64,000 bases of DNA from Psychrosphaera sp. B3R10 (GTDB lineage Bacteria > Pseudomonadota > Gammaproteobacteria > Enterobacterales > Alteromonadaceae): contig NZ_JAHKQH010000026.1 in NCBI RefSeq assembly GCF_018861025.1, positions 168,250-232,249 of the forward strand. The letters run 5' to 3'. Positions within the stretch are counted from its first letter, which is position 1; each line of letters begins with the position of its first letter. Below the pieces are notes generated by a model. It was not told the DNA's origin. It saw only the letters and a program-made list of their open reading frames with translations, and ran no database searches. Made by a program: the position numbers and the translations under genes. Below are positions 8,482-17,626 of this stretch, piece after piece.

Positions 8482-9903
8482 TTAGCGTGTTGTAACTGAC
8501 CGCGTAAAAACTCGATAAGCAAAAGCAGGTAAAATAACCTTACCAGTCAAGTCAGTTTTTTCCCCCGTAAAACCATCTTGCCACATTTTACCCGATACCG
8601 TTTTAGGTATGTCAAAGCTAACACTCTGTTTTTTTGTATTCGCCAAAACCAGCACCTGTTTTAAATTGGTTGAACGTGTGAATGCGACAACATCTTTTGA
8701 ACTAAAAGCTTCTAACGACCCTCGGCGCAAAGCTTCACTTTCATTAAACATTTTAAGAATTTTAGTGTATTCCGCCGTTAACGAAGATTTACGTTTCCAA
8801 TCAATATCTTGACTGGTAAATGGAAATGTTAGTGCGTAGGGCAAACCAATTTCCTGACCGTTATAAACCATTGGGGTTGCCTGCATGTAGGCTGCGATAA
8901 CAAAAGCAGACATTGAAGCAGCTTCTCCACCAAATACAACTTGAGGTGTTCCCTCTGCGCCATTAACATCATGATTGGTTGTGTATCTTACAATCCGCTG
9001 ATCCGCTCTTGAATCTTTGTAATCGTCCGCATGTTCATTATCTAATTTGCGTGCATCACCGCCGTTAAATACGTCTTTGAGTCGGTCAAAAAAATGAAAA
9101 CCAAAATTGAAATCGAATCCCAATGCGTAGTTTTCACTTCGCGCGCCTTCTGCTAATAACAATAGATTGTGTGATTTAATCGAGCGCAGGCTCTTAATAG
9201 CATCTTCCCAAAAAGCCAAAGTTGGGCTGTCAGAATAATCAAATCGAAACCCGTCAATATTGGCGTTAAAAACCCAATAACGCATAGCATCAATCAGTTC
9301 TTGTTTCATATTATTATTTTCAAAATTAAGCTGCACAACATCGGCCCACCCATTTGGGATTGTTAGCATTCCTTTGCTATTTCGTGAATGGAAGTCTTTG
9401 TGGCTGCGAACCCAAGGGTGGTCCCAGGCAGTGTGATTTGGGACAAAATCTAAAATAACGGCCATTCCACGAGCATGAGCACCATCAACTAAGTTACGTA
9501 AGTCTTTTAACGTCCCGTACTCTGCTGCAATGCCTTTATAATCGATAATACTGTACGGTGAATTAACCGACTTAAGCTTGCCATTAGGGTAAATCGGCAT
9601 CAAATAAATAACATTAATACCAAGCGCTTTAATGTTGTCGAGTCGATTAGTAACATGCTGAAAATGACCACTTGGGCTAAATGCTCGCATATTCACTTGA
9701 TAAATTACCGTATCCTGTGGTGCCGGTACTTTATTAAAAGGAACAGCGTATTGTGAATATTCCAGTGCAAAACTGTTAAAAATGAAACCCCAAACCCCCA
9801 TTATCGATAGAAATACACGTTTAAAGCGAACTCGTGAACTCAGCAAGTTGCCAATGTTTTTAGGAGCGAACAGGCGTAAGCCTAGATGTGTTGATTTACT
9901 CAT
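8482..9903 (-). CDS. GH13 alpha-amylase family enzyme, exported
   Basis: Glycoside hydrolase acting on alpha-glucans, probably exported. The (beta/alpha)8 barrel begins around YQVNMRAFSPSGHF. Numbered from the alternative ATG at 9933, region I is DFVPNH, the nucleophile is Asp232 in DGFRFDYSD, the acid/base is Glu262 in LLLAEGA, and the third Asp is D322 in TTNHDVN. A short C-terminal beta domain follows. I prefer the ATG at 9903, which has GAGGA in front. The 9933 start adds ten residues. The N-terminus contains a hydrophobic signal-like stretch (VFLSIMGVWGFIFNSFA) after a long basic segment. It resembles the catalytic part of the GH13 at 17809. A TTAACC box lies about 100 bases upstream. 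Confidence 0.88.
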   Translation of the reverse strand: MSKSTHLGLRLFAPKNIGNLLSSRVRFKRVFLSIMGVWGFIFNSFALEYSQYAVPFNKVPAPQDTVIYQVNMRAFSPSGHFQHVTNRLDNIKALGINVIYLMPIYPNGKLKSVNSPYSIIDYKGIAAEYGTLKDLRNLVDGAHARGMAVILDFVPNHTAWDHPWVRSHKDFHSRNSKGMLTIPNGWADVVQLNFENNNMKQELIDAMRYWVFNANIDGFRFDYSDSPTLAFWEDAIKSLRSIKSHNLLLLAEGARSENYALGFDFNFGFHFFDRLKDVFNGGDARKLDNEHADDYKDSRADQRIVRYTTNHDVNGAEGTPQVVFGGEAASMSAFVIAAYMQATPMVYNGQEIGLPYALTFPFTSQDIDWKRKSSLTAEYTKILKMFNESEALRRGSLEAFSSKDVVAFTRSTNLKQVLVLANTKKQSVSFDIPKTVSGKMWQDGFTGEKTDLTGKVILPAFAYRVFTRSVTTR

Positions 9904-10005
9904 TCGTGCATTCCTCATTAAAATAAATTTCATGCCAACAGCGCATGATCGGTTTGTTTATATATAAACGTCGTAGCGTCAGCATTCGTAGAATGATTTG
10001 ATGAG

Positions 10006-10022
10006 GGTTAAAGCAGGGTTAA
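10006..10022 (-). promoter_or_regulatory. TTAACC-N5-TTAACC box, GH13 promoter
   Basis: On the minus strand the sequence is TTAACC CTGCT TTAACC, an 11-bp direct repeat. Eight bases further down lies ATCATT, a weak -10-like hexamer. The downstream gene is the GH13 enzyme at 8482-9903. It is the same motif and spacing as the other boxes of the locus. Confidence 0.55.
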
Positions 10023-10157
10023 GATTTTAAAAAAGAAGGATGTCAGTGAATACTTAGACAATACGATTACGTAGGTGTGTTGATTTATAAGCTGCCGCAA
10101 TAAAGGCAATAGGCGTAACAATATTCGACAAATTTTGTTGTAGAAATTAGGGTTAAC

Positions 10158-10174
10158 TTAACCCGAAATTAACC
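10158..10174 (+). promoter_or_regulatory. TTAACC-N5-TTAACC box without plus-strand gene
   Basis: TTAACC CGAAA TTAACC with an 11-bp period. It points away from the nearest plus-strand gene start (over 1 kb away), so it may be an auxiliary site or chance. Confidence 0.35.
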
Positions 10175-10247
10175 ACAACTGCATTACTGTGGTATTAACG
10201 ACTTAAACAATGTCATTAACAAACAAAATTAATAGATTAAAAAGAAT

Positions 10248-10808
10248 CTACTTTTCAACATAACTCACCATCAGCCATGCTTGCTGGGGAGTGGCTTCTG
10301 ACGTGACTTTAAGTTTGATATTTAATACCGATGGGTTGGCATTATGCGGTAATTCAAAGTAGAGATCTTTTGAATCCGCTAATACTGAATAATATTTAAC
10401 TTTAAATATTGACGGACGATTGTTGACCAGTCCAAATTTTGACTCTTCGATAAACGAGTTGGTATTGGTAAAGCCAAATTCATGTTGCCAATCTTTGCTA
10501 GTAATTTTAAATCGTTGGCCGTAATTATCGATGGGTGCTTTTGAAATATCGAGATTATTTAGGACGTATAATTGTTTATCGGCGTCATAGGTAAATTTGT
10601 TGTAGATTGTTGGATTCCAACCGGTATATGAGTTGGGCAAGTATAAATCGAAGTCAAGTTTATAACCACTTTGTTTGTAAAAACTGTCTTCTGTTAGTGG
10701 TGCAGACGCTTTTTCAACTAAGTAATTGTTATCACAACCTAATAGCAGCCCAAAACAACAAGGTAAATACAACAACCAAGATTTTATGTTAAATCGTAAA
10801 GTGGACAT
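10248..10808 (-). CDS. Small lipoprotein with putative starch-binding module
   Basis: A 186-residue lipoprotein with signal peptide and lipobox LLLGC, followed by Asp at +2 (CDNN). The mature part is one beta-rich domain. Its features (LYLPNSYTGWNP, YNKFTYDADKQLYVLNNLDI, GQRFKITSKDW) match the layout of the modules at the C-termini of the proteins at 17809 and 26293, where a G-W motif is followed by the FKIAS-W motif. I therefore infer a carbohydrate-binding, SusE/F-like role. It is not a recognised family member, and no catalytic motif is visible. The Asp +2 resembles Klebsiella pullulanase, a lipoprotein taken to the surface by type II secretion. Confidence 0.6.
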   Translation of the reverse strand: MSTLRFNIKSWLLYLPCCFGLLLGCDNNYLVEKASAPLTEDSFYKQSGYKLDFDLYLPNSYTGWNPTIYNKFTYDADKQLYVLNNLDISKAPIDNYGQRFKITSKDWQHEFGFTNTNSFIEESKFGLVNNRPSIFKVKYYSVLADSKDLYFELPHNANPSVLNIKLKVTSEATPQQAWLMVSYVEK

Positions 10809-11338
10809 ATCAAACCTTTATAAATTAACGTTAAGTGCAGCTAAGAAATCAAATTGTACAAATGATAATTCATCATAGCGAAATTGTTTTTTAAGGAATA
10901 TAGCATGCATACGAATGTTTCATTAATTATAACGTTAAGTGGTGTTAGGGCATGATTAGCTGTATACAAAATGTTAAGTACTAACACAGACAGTAAATTA
11001 ATAAACAACGTTTTGATTGACTAAACATAGTCATTAGACGATTAAAACAAGGCAACGTGTGACCAACAATAAATGTGTTCAAACAATATATGCTATTGTC
11101 ACAAGCTTAAGAGCGCATGTGATCTTTGACCAATCGTTGAACAAAAACGAAGGGGTTATTAAGGACATCCGGCTGAAAGATACCATTGATTTACGGTACC
11201 GATTCACCTTTTTATCAAATCGTTACTTAATTGATTTTGCTGACGTTAAGAAATTTTGTCAGGGAAATAATATATCTACTAGAAACCAAACTTGTCACAC
11301 TGGCATGTTTTACGCTAACCACCATAGGCAGTCTTAAA
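10809..11338. other. Divergent promoter region
   Basis: About 530 bases between the minus-strand lipoprotein and the plus-strand histidine kinase. They contain AACGTTAAG-type repeats (around 10826-10835 and 10930-10940). On the minus strand there are half-site pairs spaced 10 bp instead of 11. A plus-strand frame at 11059-11337 ends two bases before the kinase ATG, but it looks non-protein-like and lacks similarity to a receiver or DNA-binding domain. Confidence 0.5.
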
Positions 11339-12652
11339 ATGATCAATTTTAAGTTAGGGCAATTTAAAATAACCTTTGTCGTTACGATATCGGCTATTTT
11401 GTTTATATTTTTGTATCTTGCTTATTCTAGTTGGCATTTTCAACAACAATACGTTCATGATCAAAGTGAAGATCTCAACGAGTTTACCAATCGTTCAATT
11501 TCTAGAATAAACGCCAACCCTCACCGCTTTATCGGCGAAAATAAAGAGATAATAGGAACGCAACGAATGAAGCTCGTTGATGACTTTAATGAGTTATCTA
11601 AAATACTGCCGGCTGACGTTGGTAAAGATGATTTGGTGTATGAACAAATAAATGTCATTTTTCTCAAATTTAAAGGTTTTTTTTCGGTATCCGATGTCAC
11701 CCTAGTTTATCCGGTTGACGTTGATGGTATTCAGTTTTATGCCTATGCCTATACCAGTAACGCCATTAATGACGCTCGATTAAATACACACCTAAGTGAA
11801 GGCCTACAACCAGCAATATTTCTTGCTATTGCCCTAATATCTATACTGTTAATCGTGCAACTTATGCAAATAAATAACGTCGGAAAAATGGTAAATCAAC
11901 TGGCTAACTGGGCCGATACTTTGTCCACAACTAAGAAGTTTCAACCGCCACCAAAATTGGCTTCTGGCGGCATTAATTTCCTTGCCCATACCATGAGTAA
12001 TAGTCTTAATACTTTTAGCGACATTTTAGAGAAAGAACATACGTTTGCCCGCTTTAGCAGCCATGAGCTGCGCACTCAGGTTGCGGTGCTCTCCGTTAAT
12101 ATGGAAATACTCGAAGTCATAATGAAGGACTTGTCCTCGGAGGAACGCAAAGTTCTTAACCGAATGTTAATTGCGATTGAAGATATGAAGTACCAAACCG
12201 AAGCTCTATTATGGCTAGGTAAAGCAACAGAAAACGAGCTAGAGTTTAGTGACTGTAATATTGTTGAAATTTTAAACAAAGCAATTGAATTAAATAACCA
12301 TATTATCGAAAACAAAGATGTGAAGATCATTATGTCTGGCGGCGACTTGACCATTTTTAGTCAGGAAACATTATTGCAAATAGCCTTGAACAACTTGATC
12401 CGAAACGCATTTCAAAATACCAACGAGGGGCTTGTCCATATCGCCGTTGCTCGTAGTAGTTTTTCTATTGTAAATACCAACATGGGTTCGCCTGGGAATA
12501 GTAAAAATTTAGATGGTTTTGGTATAGGTTTGGTTCTTGTACAGCGTATTGTTGAAAAGATAGACCTCGTTTATAACGTCGAAAACTTTGATAAGGGCCG
12601 CTCAGTCGAGTTGTCATTGGCAAACGTAATCATCGATGTCAGTGAAAAATAG
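11339..12652 (+). CDS. Sensor histidine kinase of the starch locus
   Basis: A 438-residue inner-membrane histidine kinase. One membrane helix spans residues about 9-30 and a second about 152-175, enclosing a periplasmic sensor domain of roughly 120 residues that I do not recognise. The phospho-acceptor is His242 in SSHELRT. The ATP-binding domain has an N box (LNNLIRNAFQNT) and a G2 box (GFGIGLVLVQRI), but the G1 box is degenerate (SIVNTNMGSP, lacking the usual D-x-G-x-G). The start is the ATG at 11339; a longer frame from 11231 has no ribosome-binding site. No response regulator is adjacent. The only candidate within the locus is at 31104, so the pair is probably split. Confidence 0.85.
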   Translation: MINFKLGQFKITFVVTISAILFIFLYLAYSSWHFQQQYVHDQSEDLNEFTNRSISRINANPHRFIGENKEIIGTQRMKLVDDFNELSKILPADVGKDDLVYEQINVIFLKFKGFFSVSDVTLVYPVDVDGIQFYAYAYTSNAINDARLNTHLSEGLQPAIFLAIALISILLIVQLMQINNVGKMVNQLANWADTLSTTKKFQPPPKLASGGINFLAHTMSNSLNTFSDILEKEHTFARFSSHELRTQVAVLSVNMEILEVIMKDLSSEERKVLNRMLIAIEDMKYQTEALLWLGKATENELEFSDCNIVEILNKAIELNNHIIENKDVKIIMSGGDLTIFSQETLLQIALNNLIRNAFQNTNEGLVHIAVARSSFSIVNTNMGSPGNSKNLDGFGIGLVLVQRIVEKIDLVYNVENFDKGRSVELSLANVIIDVSEK

Positions 12653-12680
12653 TTGATAACCCTAAAATAAATGCAAAAGC

Positions 12681-12697
12681 TTAACCGTTATTTAACC
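12681..12697 (+). promoter_or_regulatory. TTAACC box, promoter of GH13 lipoprotein
   Basis: TTAACC GTTAT TTAACC, 11-bp period, 48 bases before the ATG at 12745. The -10-like TTTATA at 12706-12711 follows after 8 bases. Spacing fits an OmpR/PhoB-type activator that replaces the -35 element. Confidence 0.6.
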
Positions 12698-12744
12698 TCA
12701 ATTTATTTATATTTCTTTACTGTCTAAATTAGTTAAGGAACACA

Positions 12745-14643
12745 ATGAATAAATTTACTTTTGCAATAATTCCGCTTTTAGTAATTGTTATTCCAGGCTG
12801 TAATTCAATATTTTTGCCTAAGTCAGTCACTACCGAAAATTCGAATATCAGTGCGTCCCAACAAGACGACCGTTTTTCAAAGGAGTTTGTCCCTCAATGG
12901 GCGAAAAGTGCCATTTGGTATCAAATTTTCCCCGAACGGTTTAGAAATGGCGACGTAACAAACGATCCACAACTTATCGATGCTAAAGGTGCGGATCCTG
13001 CGGAACCGGCCAAAACTTGGGAACTTCACCCCTGGGGAAGTGACTGGTACAAACTGCAAGAGTATGAAACAACCAATGGTGAACCAGAACTTTGGAAACA
13101 TCTTTTGCGCCGTCGTTATGGCGGTGACTTACAAGGCGTCATTGACCAATTGCCTTATCTACAGGATTTAGGTATAAACGCCATCTATTTAAATCCAATA
13201 TTTGACTCACCATCGTTGCATAAATACGATGCGGTTTCATACCATCATGTCTCACCCAATTTTGGTCCCGATCCGATCGGTGATAGAAAGTTAATAGACC
13301 AAGAAAACCCACTTGACCCAGACTCTTGGGTTTGGACATCAGCCGATGAATTAGCCCTTAAGCTTATTGCAGATGCACATAAAATGGGCATTAAGATCAT
13401 ATTTGATGGTGTTTTTAACCACATGGGAGTTAACAGTTTTGCTTTTAAAAATTTAATGCAACACCAGGAAAAATCACCGTTTAAAGACTGGTTTATTGTG
13501 CATAGTTTTGACGATAAAGAAGCCGGAACCACATTTGATTACGAAGGTTGGTTTGGCGTTAAATCCCTTCCTGAATTTAAAGAAGATGAAAACGGCCTAG
13601 TACAAGGTCCTAAAGATTACGTATTCGCAGCCACCGAACGCTGGATGAATCCAAAGGGGAAAGGCGCCGAATATGGCATCGACGGCTGGCGACTCGATGT
13701 TGCATTTTGTATTGCACATCAGTTTTGGAAAGATTGGCGCGTACATGTGAAATCCCTCAATCCAGATGCATATTTGACCGCAGAGATTGTTGATACACCC
13801 GACAATGTCAAACCTTATATGCAAGGTGATGAGTTTGATGGCGAAATGAATTATAACTTTGCCTTTGCCGCATCTGAATTCTTTTTTAATCCCGAAAACA
13901 TAGCAATAACTGCGACTGAATTTGACCAAAAACTGGCTGAACTTCGTACCTTGTATCCAGCAGGTGTTGCCTACACAGTCCAAAATTTATTTGGTAGCCA
14001 CGATTCAAATCGGATCGGTTCACATATTGTTAATCGCGGTATTGGTAACTTTAGAGATTGGGCTCAATATTTCAACCTCTCTCAAGCTGGCAATAACCGA
14101 GACTACAATGTTCGAAAACCTAACGAACAAGAAATTAATTTACAAAAGTTATTTGTCACCCTGCAAATGACCTATGTCGGTGCTCCAATGATTTATTATG
14201 GAGACGAAGTTGGTATGTGGGGCGGTAATGATCCAGATAGCAGAAAACCAATGATTTGGTCTGACATTAACTATCAGGACGAAATAACCAACCCCGATGG
14301 AAGTCACAGAGCACCCGATAAAGTCAGTGCTAATTTAGAGTTACGGGAACATTATAAAAAAATGATAACACTAAGAAACTCTCATCCGGCATTAAGTGTC
14401 GGCGACTACCAAACTTTAGTCACGGACGATAAAAATGGTATTTTGGCGTTTCAGCGTCAATTTGAAGACGAAACTATCTGGGTGATAATTAACAACTCAG
14501 GGGAAGCTCAAACGGTTAACATTTCGTCTTTATCGTTTAGTAAAGCCCGTAATCTAACTACTCTCGATAATGTGATTGCCAACAACGGCTACATGACAAT
14601 TGCGGTACAACCTAAATCTGGTGCTGTTTTTAAAGTAAAATAA
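12745..14643 (+). CDS. GH13 alpha-amylase family lipoprotein
   Basis: A 632-residue glycoside hydrolase anchored as a lipoprotein (signal ending IVIPGC). The GH13 barrel runs from about residue 52 (IWYQIFPERF) to about 540. Region I is DGVFNH, the nucleophile is Asp318 in DGWRLDVAF, the acid/base is Glu347 in YLTAEIVD, and the third Asp is D420 in GSHDSNR. The overall layout (RYGGDLQGV, INAIYLNPIFDSPSLHKYD) resembles cyclomaltodextrinase/neopullulanase-type enzymes. It therefore probably cleaves imported maltodextrins in the periplasm, though substrate choice is inference. A ribosome-binding site AAGGAA precedes the ATG. The gene follows the kinase gene by about 90 bases but has its own box-type promoter. 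Confidence 0.9.
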   Translation: MNKFTFAIIPLLVIVIPGCNSIFLPKSVTTENSNISASQQDDRFSKEFVPQWAKSAIWYQIFPERFRNGDVTNDPQLIDAKGADPAEPAKTWELHPWGSDWYKLQEYETTNGEPELWKHLLRRRYGGDLQGVIDQLPYLQDLGINAIYLNPIFDSPSLHKYDAVSYHHVSPNFGPDPIGDRKLIDQENPLDPDSWVWTSADELALKLIADAHKMGIKIIFDGVFNHMGVNSFAFKNLMQHQEKSPFKDWFIVHSFDDKEAGTTFDYEGWFGVKSLPEFKEDENGLVQGPKDYVFAATERWMNPKGKGAEYGIDGWRLDVAFCIAHQFWKDWRVHVKSLNPDAYLTAEIVDTPDNVKPYMQGDEFDGEMNYNFAFAASEFFFNPENIAITATEFDQKLAELRTLYPAGVAYTVQNLFGSHDSNRIGSHIVNRGIGNFRDWAQYFNLSQAGNNRDYNVRKPNEQEINLQKLFVTLQMTYVGAPMIYYGDEVGMWGGNDPDSRKPMIWSDINYQDEITNPDGSHRAPDKVSANLELREHYKKMITLRNSHPALSVGDYQTLVTDDKNGILAFQRQFEDETIWVIINNSGEAQTVNISSLSFSKARNLTTLDNVIANNGYMTIAVQPKSGAVFKVK

Positions 14644-14665
14644 AATGCTTTCCAGCTAGTTATTA

Positions 14666-14701
14666 AACAGCACTTAATGCGAAAAAAAATTAAGTGCTGT
14701 T
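14666..14701 (+). terminator. Hairpin terminator after GH13 gene
   Basis: AACAGCACTTAA at 14666-14677 pairs with TTAAGTGCTGTT at 14690-14701 around an A-rich loop. It lies 23 bases after the stop. Confidence 0.65.
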
Positions 14702-14721
14702 CTCATTATCGGAGCATGTTG

Positions 14722-14738
14722 TTAACCTATTCTTAACT
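14722..14738 (+). promoter_or_regulatory. TTAACC box, promoter of GH97
   Basis: TTAACC TATTC TTAACT, 11-bp period. A -10-like TTATAA at 14746-14751 follows after 7 bases. The GH97 gene starts 113 bases downstream. Confidence 0.6.
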
Positions 14739-14850
14739 CTTTATTTTATAAACTCCTTCCCTAATAAACCCTGCACTATATAGATTAAGTGTAAATCCAA
14801 ATAATATCCGTTTGTTTTTGGAAACGGATTAAGTTTAAACAGAGAAAAGT

Positions 14851-16872
14851 ATGAAAAATATTTTTGCCGTCTTAAGTGTGTTTGTCATCGCCGCTTGTTC
14901 ACAAAACGCCCCTTCAAAGTCAGGCCAGCTTTCAGTTGCCTCGCCAGATAAAACATTAACGTTAGAATTTGTTGTCAACAAAAAGGGAGAAATAGGATAC
15001 CAAGTTTTGCATCAAACTAAAGGAATGGTGATTGATACGTCTGCACTTGGGTTTGCTTTTAAAAACATGCCCACGCTCGACCGATTTGAGGTACTAACAA
15101 CTAAACAAAACTCAGTTTTGACTGAGTGGACTTCACCTTGGGGGCAAAATAAGCAACACCAAGATAGTCATAACGAATTGTTGGTCAAGTTTAAAGAGAA
15201 AGACGGTGGCCGGTTACTAAATGTCAGAGTTCGTGCATTTAATGATGGTGTCGGTTTCCGCTACGAATTTCCTCAGCAAGACTCCATGAATGACGTCGTA
15301 ATCATGGACGAAAAAACTCAATTTATATTACCTACGGAGCAGCAAGCATGGTGGATAGAAGCCAATTATGACTCTTACGAAAAACCTTATCAACATACGC
15401 CTCTTTCACAAGTTAAACATGCAAATACCCCTCTGACTATGGTAGCACCAAATGGGTTACATATTAGTATTCATGAAGCGGCTTTAACTGACTACTCTAG
15501 TATGACTCTGATTTCTAAAACTAAAAATACATTAGAAGCCGAACTTGTGCCCTGGGCGAATGGCGAAAAAGTGGTCAAAACCGTTCCTTTTAATACGCCT
15601 TGGCGCACCATACAAATTAGCGATAATGCCGCAGGCCTTGCTAATTCAGACTTAATTTTAAATTTGAACGAACCAAATCAGTTAGCGGATACCAGCTGGA
15701 TTAAGCCAATGACTTACATGGGCATTTGGTGGGAGATCCATTTAGGCGTTGGAACTTGGAATATGGGTGAACGCCATGCAGCAACTACAGAACGCGCCAT
15801 AAAGTACATTGATTTTGCCGTTGAAAATAATGTTGGCGGTGTGTTATTTGAAGGTTGGAACAAAGGTTGGGGACAGTGGGGAAAACGTGAGGCTTATGTG
15901 GTACCAGCCGATGATTTTGACCTCCAAAAAGTGGCTGATTATGCTCGTGAGAAAGGCGTTAAAATAATTGGCCACAACGAAACGGAAGGCCGAATTGAAG
16001 CCTATGAATCCCACGTTGAAGAAATTTTTAAGATCTATACCGATCTTGGTATTAACACCGTAAAAACCGGCTATGTTGCAGAAAAAGGCTTTATTAACGG
16101 CGAGCATCATCAAGGCCAATATGGCGTTAATCACTACCGTAAAATTGTGAAGCTCGCTGCACAATATAAGATTATGATAAATGCCCACGAGCCAATCAAA
16201 GACACAGGTATTCGACGCACATGGCCAAATATGATGACACGTGAAGGTGCCAAAGGCGGTGAATGGAATGCATGGAGTGAAGGGAATTCTGCAGAGTATT
16301 TATTAACACTGCCTTTTACTCGTTTATTAGCAGGGCCTATGGATTATACCCCTGGTATTTTTGATATCGATTACAGTCATTTTGAAGGTAAACGATACAA
16401 TTGGGCAGGCGAACCGCAAACGGGTGACTATCGTGTACATACCACACTTGCCAGGCAATTAGCCGACATGGTGATATTATACAGCCCGTTACAAATGGCG
16501 TCCGATGCCGTTGAAAACTACGAAGATCATCCGGCATTTACATTTATTCGAGACTTAAAAATGGACTTTGAGAGCTCGTTTGTTGTTGATGCAAAAATAG
16601 GTGAATACATTACGGTTGTGCGTCAAACAGGTAACGAATGGTTTATCGGCAGCGGCACCAATAACACCGCCCGCACATTACGATTAACATTGGATTTTTT
16701 GCCAAAAAGCCAAACGTTTATTGCGGAAATTTATCGTGACGATACAGACACCCACTTCGAAACAAATCCAGAGTCTTACAAGATAGAGAAAATAGAAGTG
16801 ACCAGTACCGATGAATTACCTTTAATATTGGCACCCGGTGGTGGTCAAGCAATTCGAATTTCAGCTAAATAA
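14851..16872 (+). CDS. GH97 alpha-glucosidase lipoprotein (SusB-like)
   Basis: A 673-residue lipoprotein (lipobox IAAC) of family GH97, which releases glucose from the non-reducing end of maltodextrins. The N-terminal beta-super-sandwich covers about residues 25-280. The barrel follows (TYMGIWWEIH, GVLFEGWNKGWG) and the C-terminal beta domain begins near 575. Candidate catalytic glutamates are E377 (GHNETEG), E447 (NAHEP) and E471 (GGEWNAW). Their spacing of 70 and 24 residues matches Glu439, Glu508 and Glu532 of Bacteroides SusB, so it should be the inverting alpha-glucosidase type and not the retaining alpha-galactosidase type. It has its own promoter box and terminator. It probably works in the periplasm and feeds the transporter at 21132. 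Confidence 0.95.
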   Translation: MKNIFAVLSVFVIAACSQNAPSKSGQLSVASPDKTLTLEFVVNKKGEIGYQVLHQTKGMVIDTSALGFAFKNMPTLDRFEVLTTKQNSVLTEWTSPWGQNKQHQDSHNELLVKFKEKDGGRLLNVRVRAFNDGVGFRYEFPQQDSMNDVVIMDEKTQFILPTEQQAWWIEANYDSYEKPYQHTPLSQVKHANTPLTMVAPNGLHISIHEAALTDYSSMTLISKTKNTLEAELVPWANGEKVVKTVPFNTPWRTIQISDNAAGLANSDLILNLNEPNQLADTSWIKPMTYMGIWWEIHLGVGTWNMGERHAATTERAIKYIDFAVENNVGGVLFEGWNKGWGQWGKREAYVVPADDFDLQKVADYAREKGVKIIGHNETEGRIEAYESHVEEIFKIYTDLGINTVKTGYVAEKGFINGEHHQGQYGVNHYRKIVKLAAQYKIMINAHEPIKDTGIRRTWPNMMTREGAKGGEWNAWSEGNSAEYLLTLPFTRLLAGPMDYTPGIFDIDYSHFEGKRYNWAGEPQTGDYRVHTTLARQLADMVILYSPLQMASDAVENYEDHPAFTFIRDLKMDFESSFVVDAKIGEYITVVRQTGNEWFIGSGTNNTARTLRLTLDFLPKSQTFIAEIYRDDTDTHFETNPESYKIEKIEVTSTDELPLILAPGGGQAIRISAK

Positions 16873-16885
16873 TCAATGCAGTTTC

Positions 16886-16919
16886 AAGCCTTACAAGTTA
16901 AGTTAATCTTGTAAGGCTT
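16886..16919 (+). terminator. Hairpin terminator after GH97
   Basis: A perfect 12-bp stem, AAGCCTTACAAG (16886-16897) with CTTGTAAGGCTT (16908-16919), lies 13 bases after the stop. It ends 17 bases before the stop of the convergent transposase gene. Confidence 0.7.
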
Positions 16920-16936
16920 ATCGTTCCTCGATAGTC

Positions 16937-17203
16937 TTATGCTGAAAGTAGCTTTAACTTTTCATTAAGTTTGCTGTTTTCGCGGATTAGACGTTTGTTC
17001 TCTCTTTCCAATTGTTTTAGTTTTTGCGCATCTAATCTTGCCTTATCTGGCAACAACATACCCTGTTCATACAAATGAAGCCATTTTACCAAGTTTCTTT
17101 TTCCCGCCTTAAATTTTTCTGATGCGGCTTGGATGGTCATCTGATTTTCGATAATCGTTTTTACACATTGGAGTTTAAATTCGTCACTATAATTTTTGGG
17201 CAT
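16937..17203 (-). CDS. IS3-family OrfA-like protein, solitary
   Basis: An 88-residue protein of the IS3/IS911 OrfA type. It has an N-terminal helix-turn-helix (YSDEFKLQCVKTI, ASEKFKAGKRNLVKWL) and a C-terminal leucine-zipper-like stretch (LKQLERENKRLIRENSKL). No orfB integrase frame follows: downstream is the GH97 terminator. No terminal inverted repeats were found. It is most likely a remnant of an insertion sequence, though the frame is intact and a retained DNA-binding role cannot be excluded. It sits inside the starch locus between GH97 and a GH13 gene. Confidence 0.8.
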   Translation of the reverse strand: MPKNYSDEFKLQCVKTIIENQMTIQAASEKFKAGKRNLVKWLHLYEQGMLLPDKARLDAQKLKQLERENKRLIRENSKLNEKLKLLSA

Positions 17204-17435
17204 AACTGCAACTCTGTCTACGCTTTGTATCTATTACCGATAACTTATTAAGGGCAATCTCTTTTACGAATTGTCCTTTTTAAGGGGTGTTGAAAATTGT
17301 ATTCAGCTAAATTACGTTATTTCTAAACACATCTTTAAAAATGCCTTAATGCAATCATTCCACTGAACGGCATTCTAAGTTACCGAAACACAATGTAATC
17401 CGTATAGCCGTGTTTATTAATCTTAAACTATGCAA

Positions 17436-17452
17436 GGTTAGAATAAGGTTAA
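17436..17452 (-). promoter_or_regulatory. TTAACC-type box, one mismatch
   Basis: On the minus strand TTAACC TTATT CTAACC, 11-bp period, then TTTAAG after 8 bases. There is no starch gene on this side, only the OrfA remnant. Confidence 0.4.
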
Positions 17453-17475
17453 GTTTAAGTTTAAGTTTAAGTTTA
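17449..17475 (+). repeat. TTTAAG hexamer microsatellite
   Basis: A run of TTAAG, three TTTAAG units and TTTA. It is a simple-sequence repeat in non-coding DNA that overlaps the edge of a TTAACC-type box, so copy number could alter spacing. Confidence 0.7.
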
Positions 17476-17609
17476 TAATAAATAGATATTACTATTTAAA
17501 AGAATATCAAAGGACAACAAACGCTATAATGAGACCAGTCACACCCTAACGAATTAATATTAATAGATTATATTTAAACACGAATGAGATAAATTATTTA
17601 CAGGAGTTC

Positions 17610-17626
17610 TTAACCAAAAATTAACC
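17610..17626 (+). promoter_or_regulatory. TTAACC box, promoter of multidomain GH13
   Basis: TTAACC AAAAA TTAACC, 11-bp period. The -10-like CATATT at 17635-17640 follows after 8 bases. The gene starts 183 bases downstream, leaving a long untranslated leader. Confidence 0.6.

Larger units (their letters stand above)
9904..10247. other. Intergenic region with two TTAACC boxes
   Basis: About 340 bases between two minus-strand genes. They hold a minus-oriented direct-repeat box at 10006-10022 and a plus-oriented one at 10158-10174. The latter is adjacent to the palindrome GGGTTAACTTAACCC at 10150-10164. No open frame of interest is seen. Confidence 0.6.

Noticed and set aside
11059..11337. Open frame of 92 codons ending two bases before the kinase start, considered as a missing response regulator
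   Set aside because: It has neither receiver motifs nor a winged-helix pattern, and no ribosome-binding site; the start region overlaps likely promoter DNA.
17449..17475. TTTAAG run considered as multiple regulator half-sites
   Set aside because: Period is 6 bases, not 11, and the unit lacks the CC of the TTAACC half-site; a simple-sequence repeat is the simpler reading.
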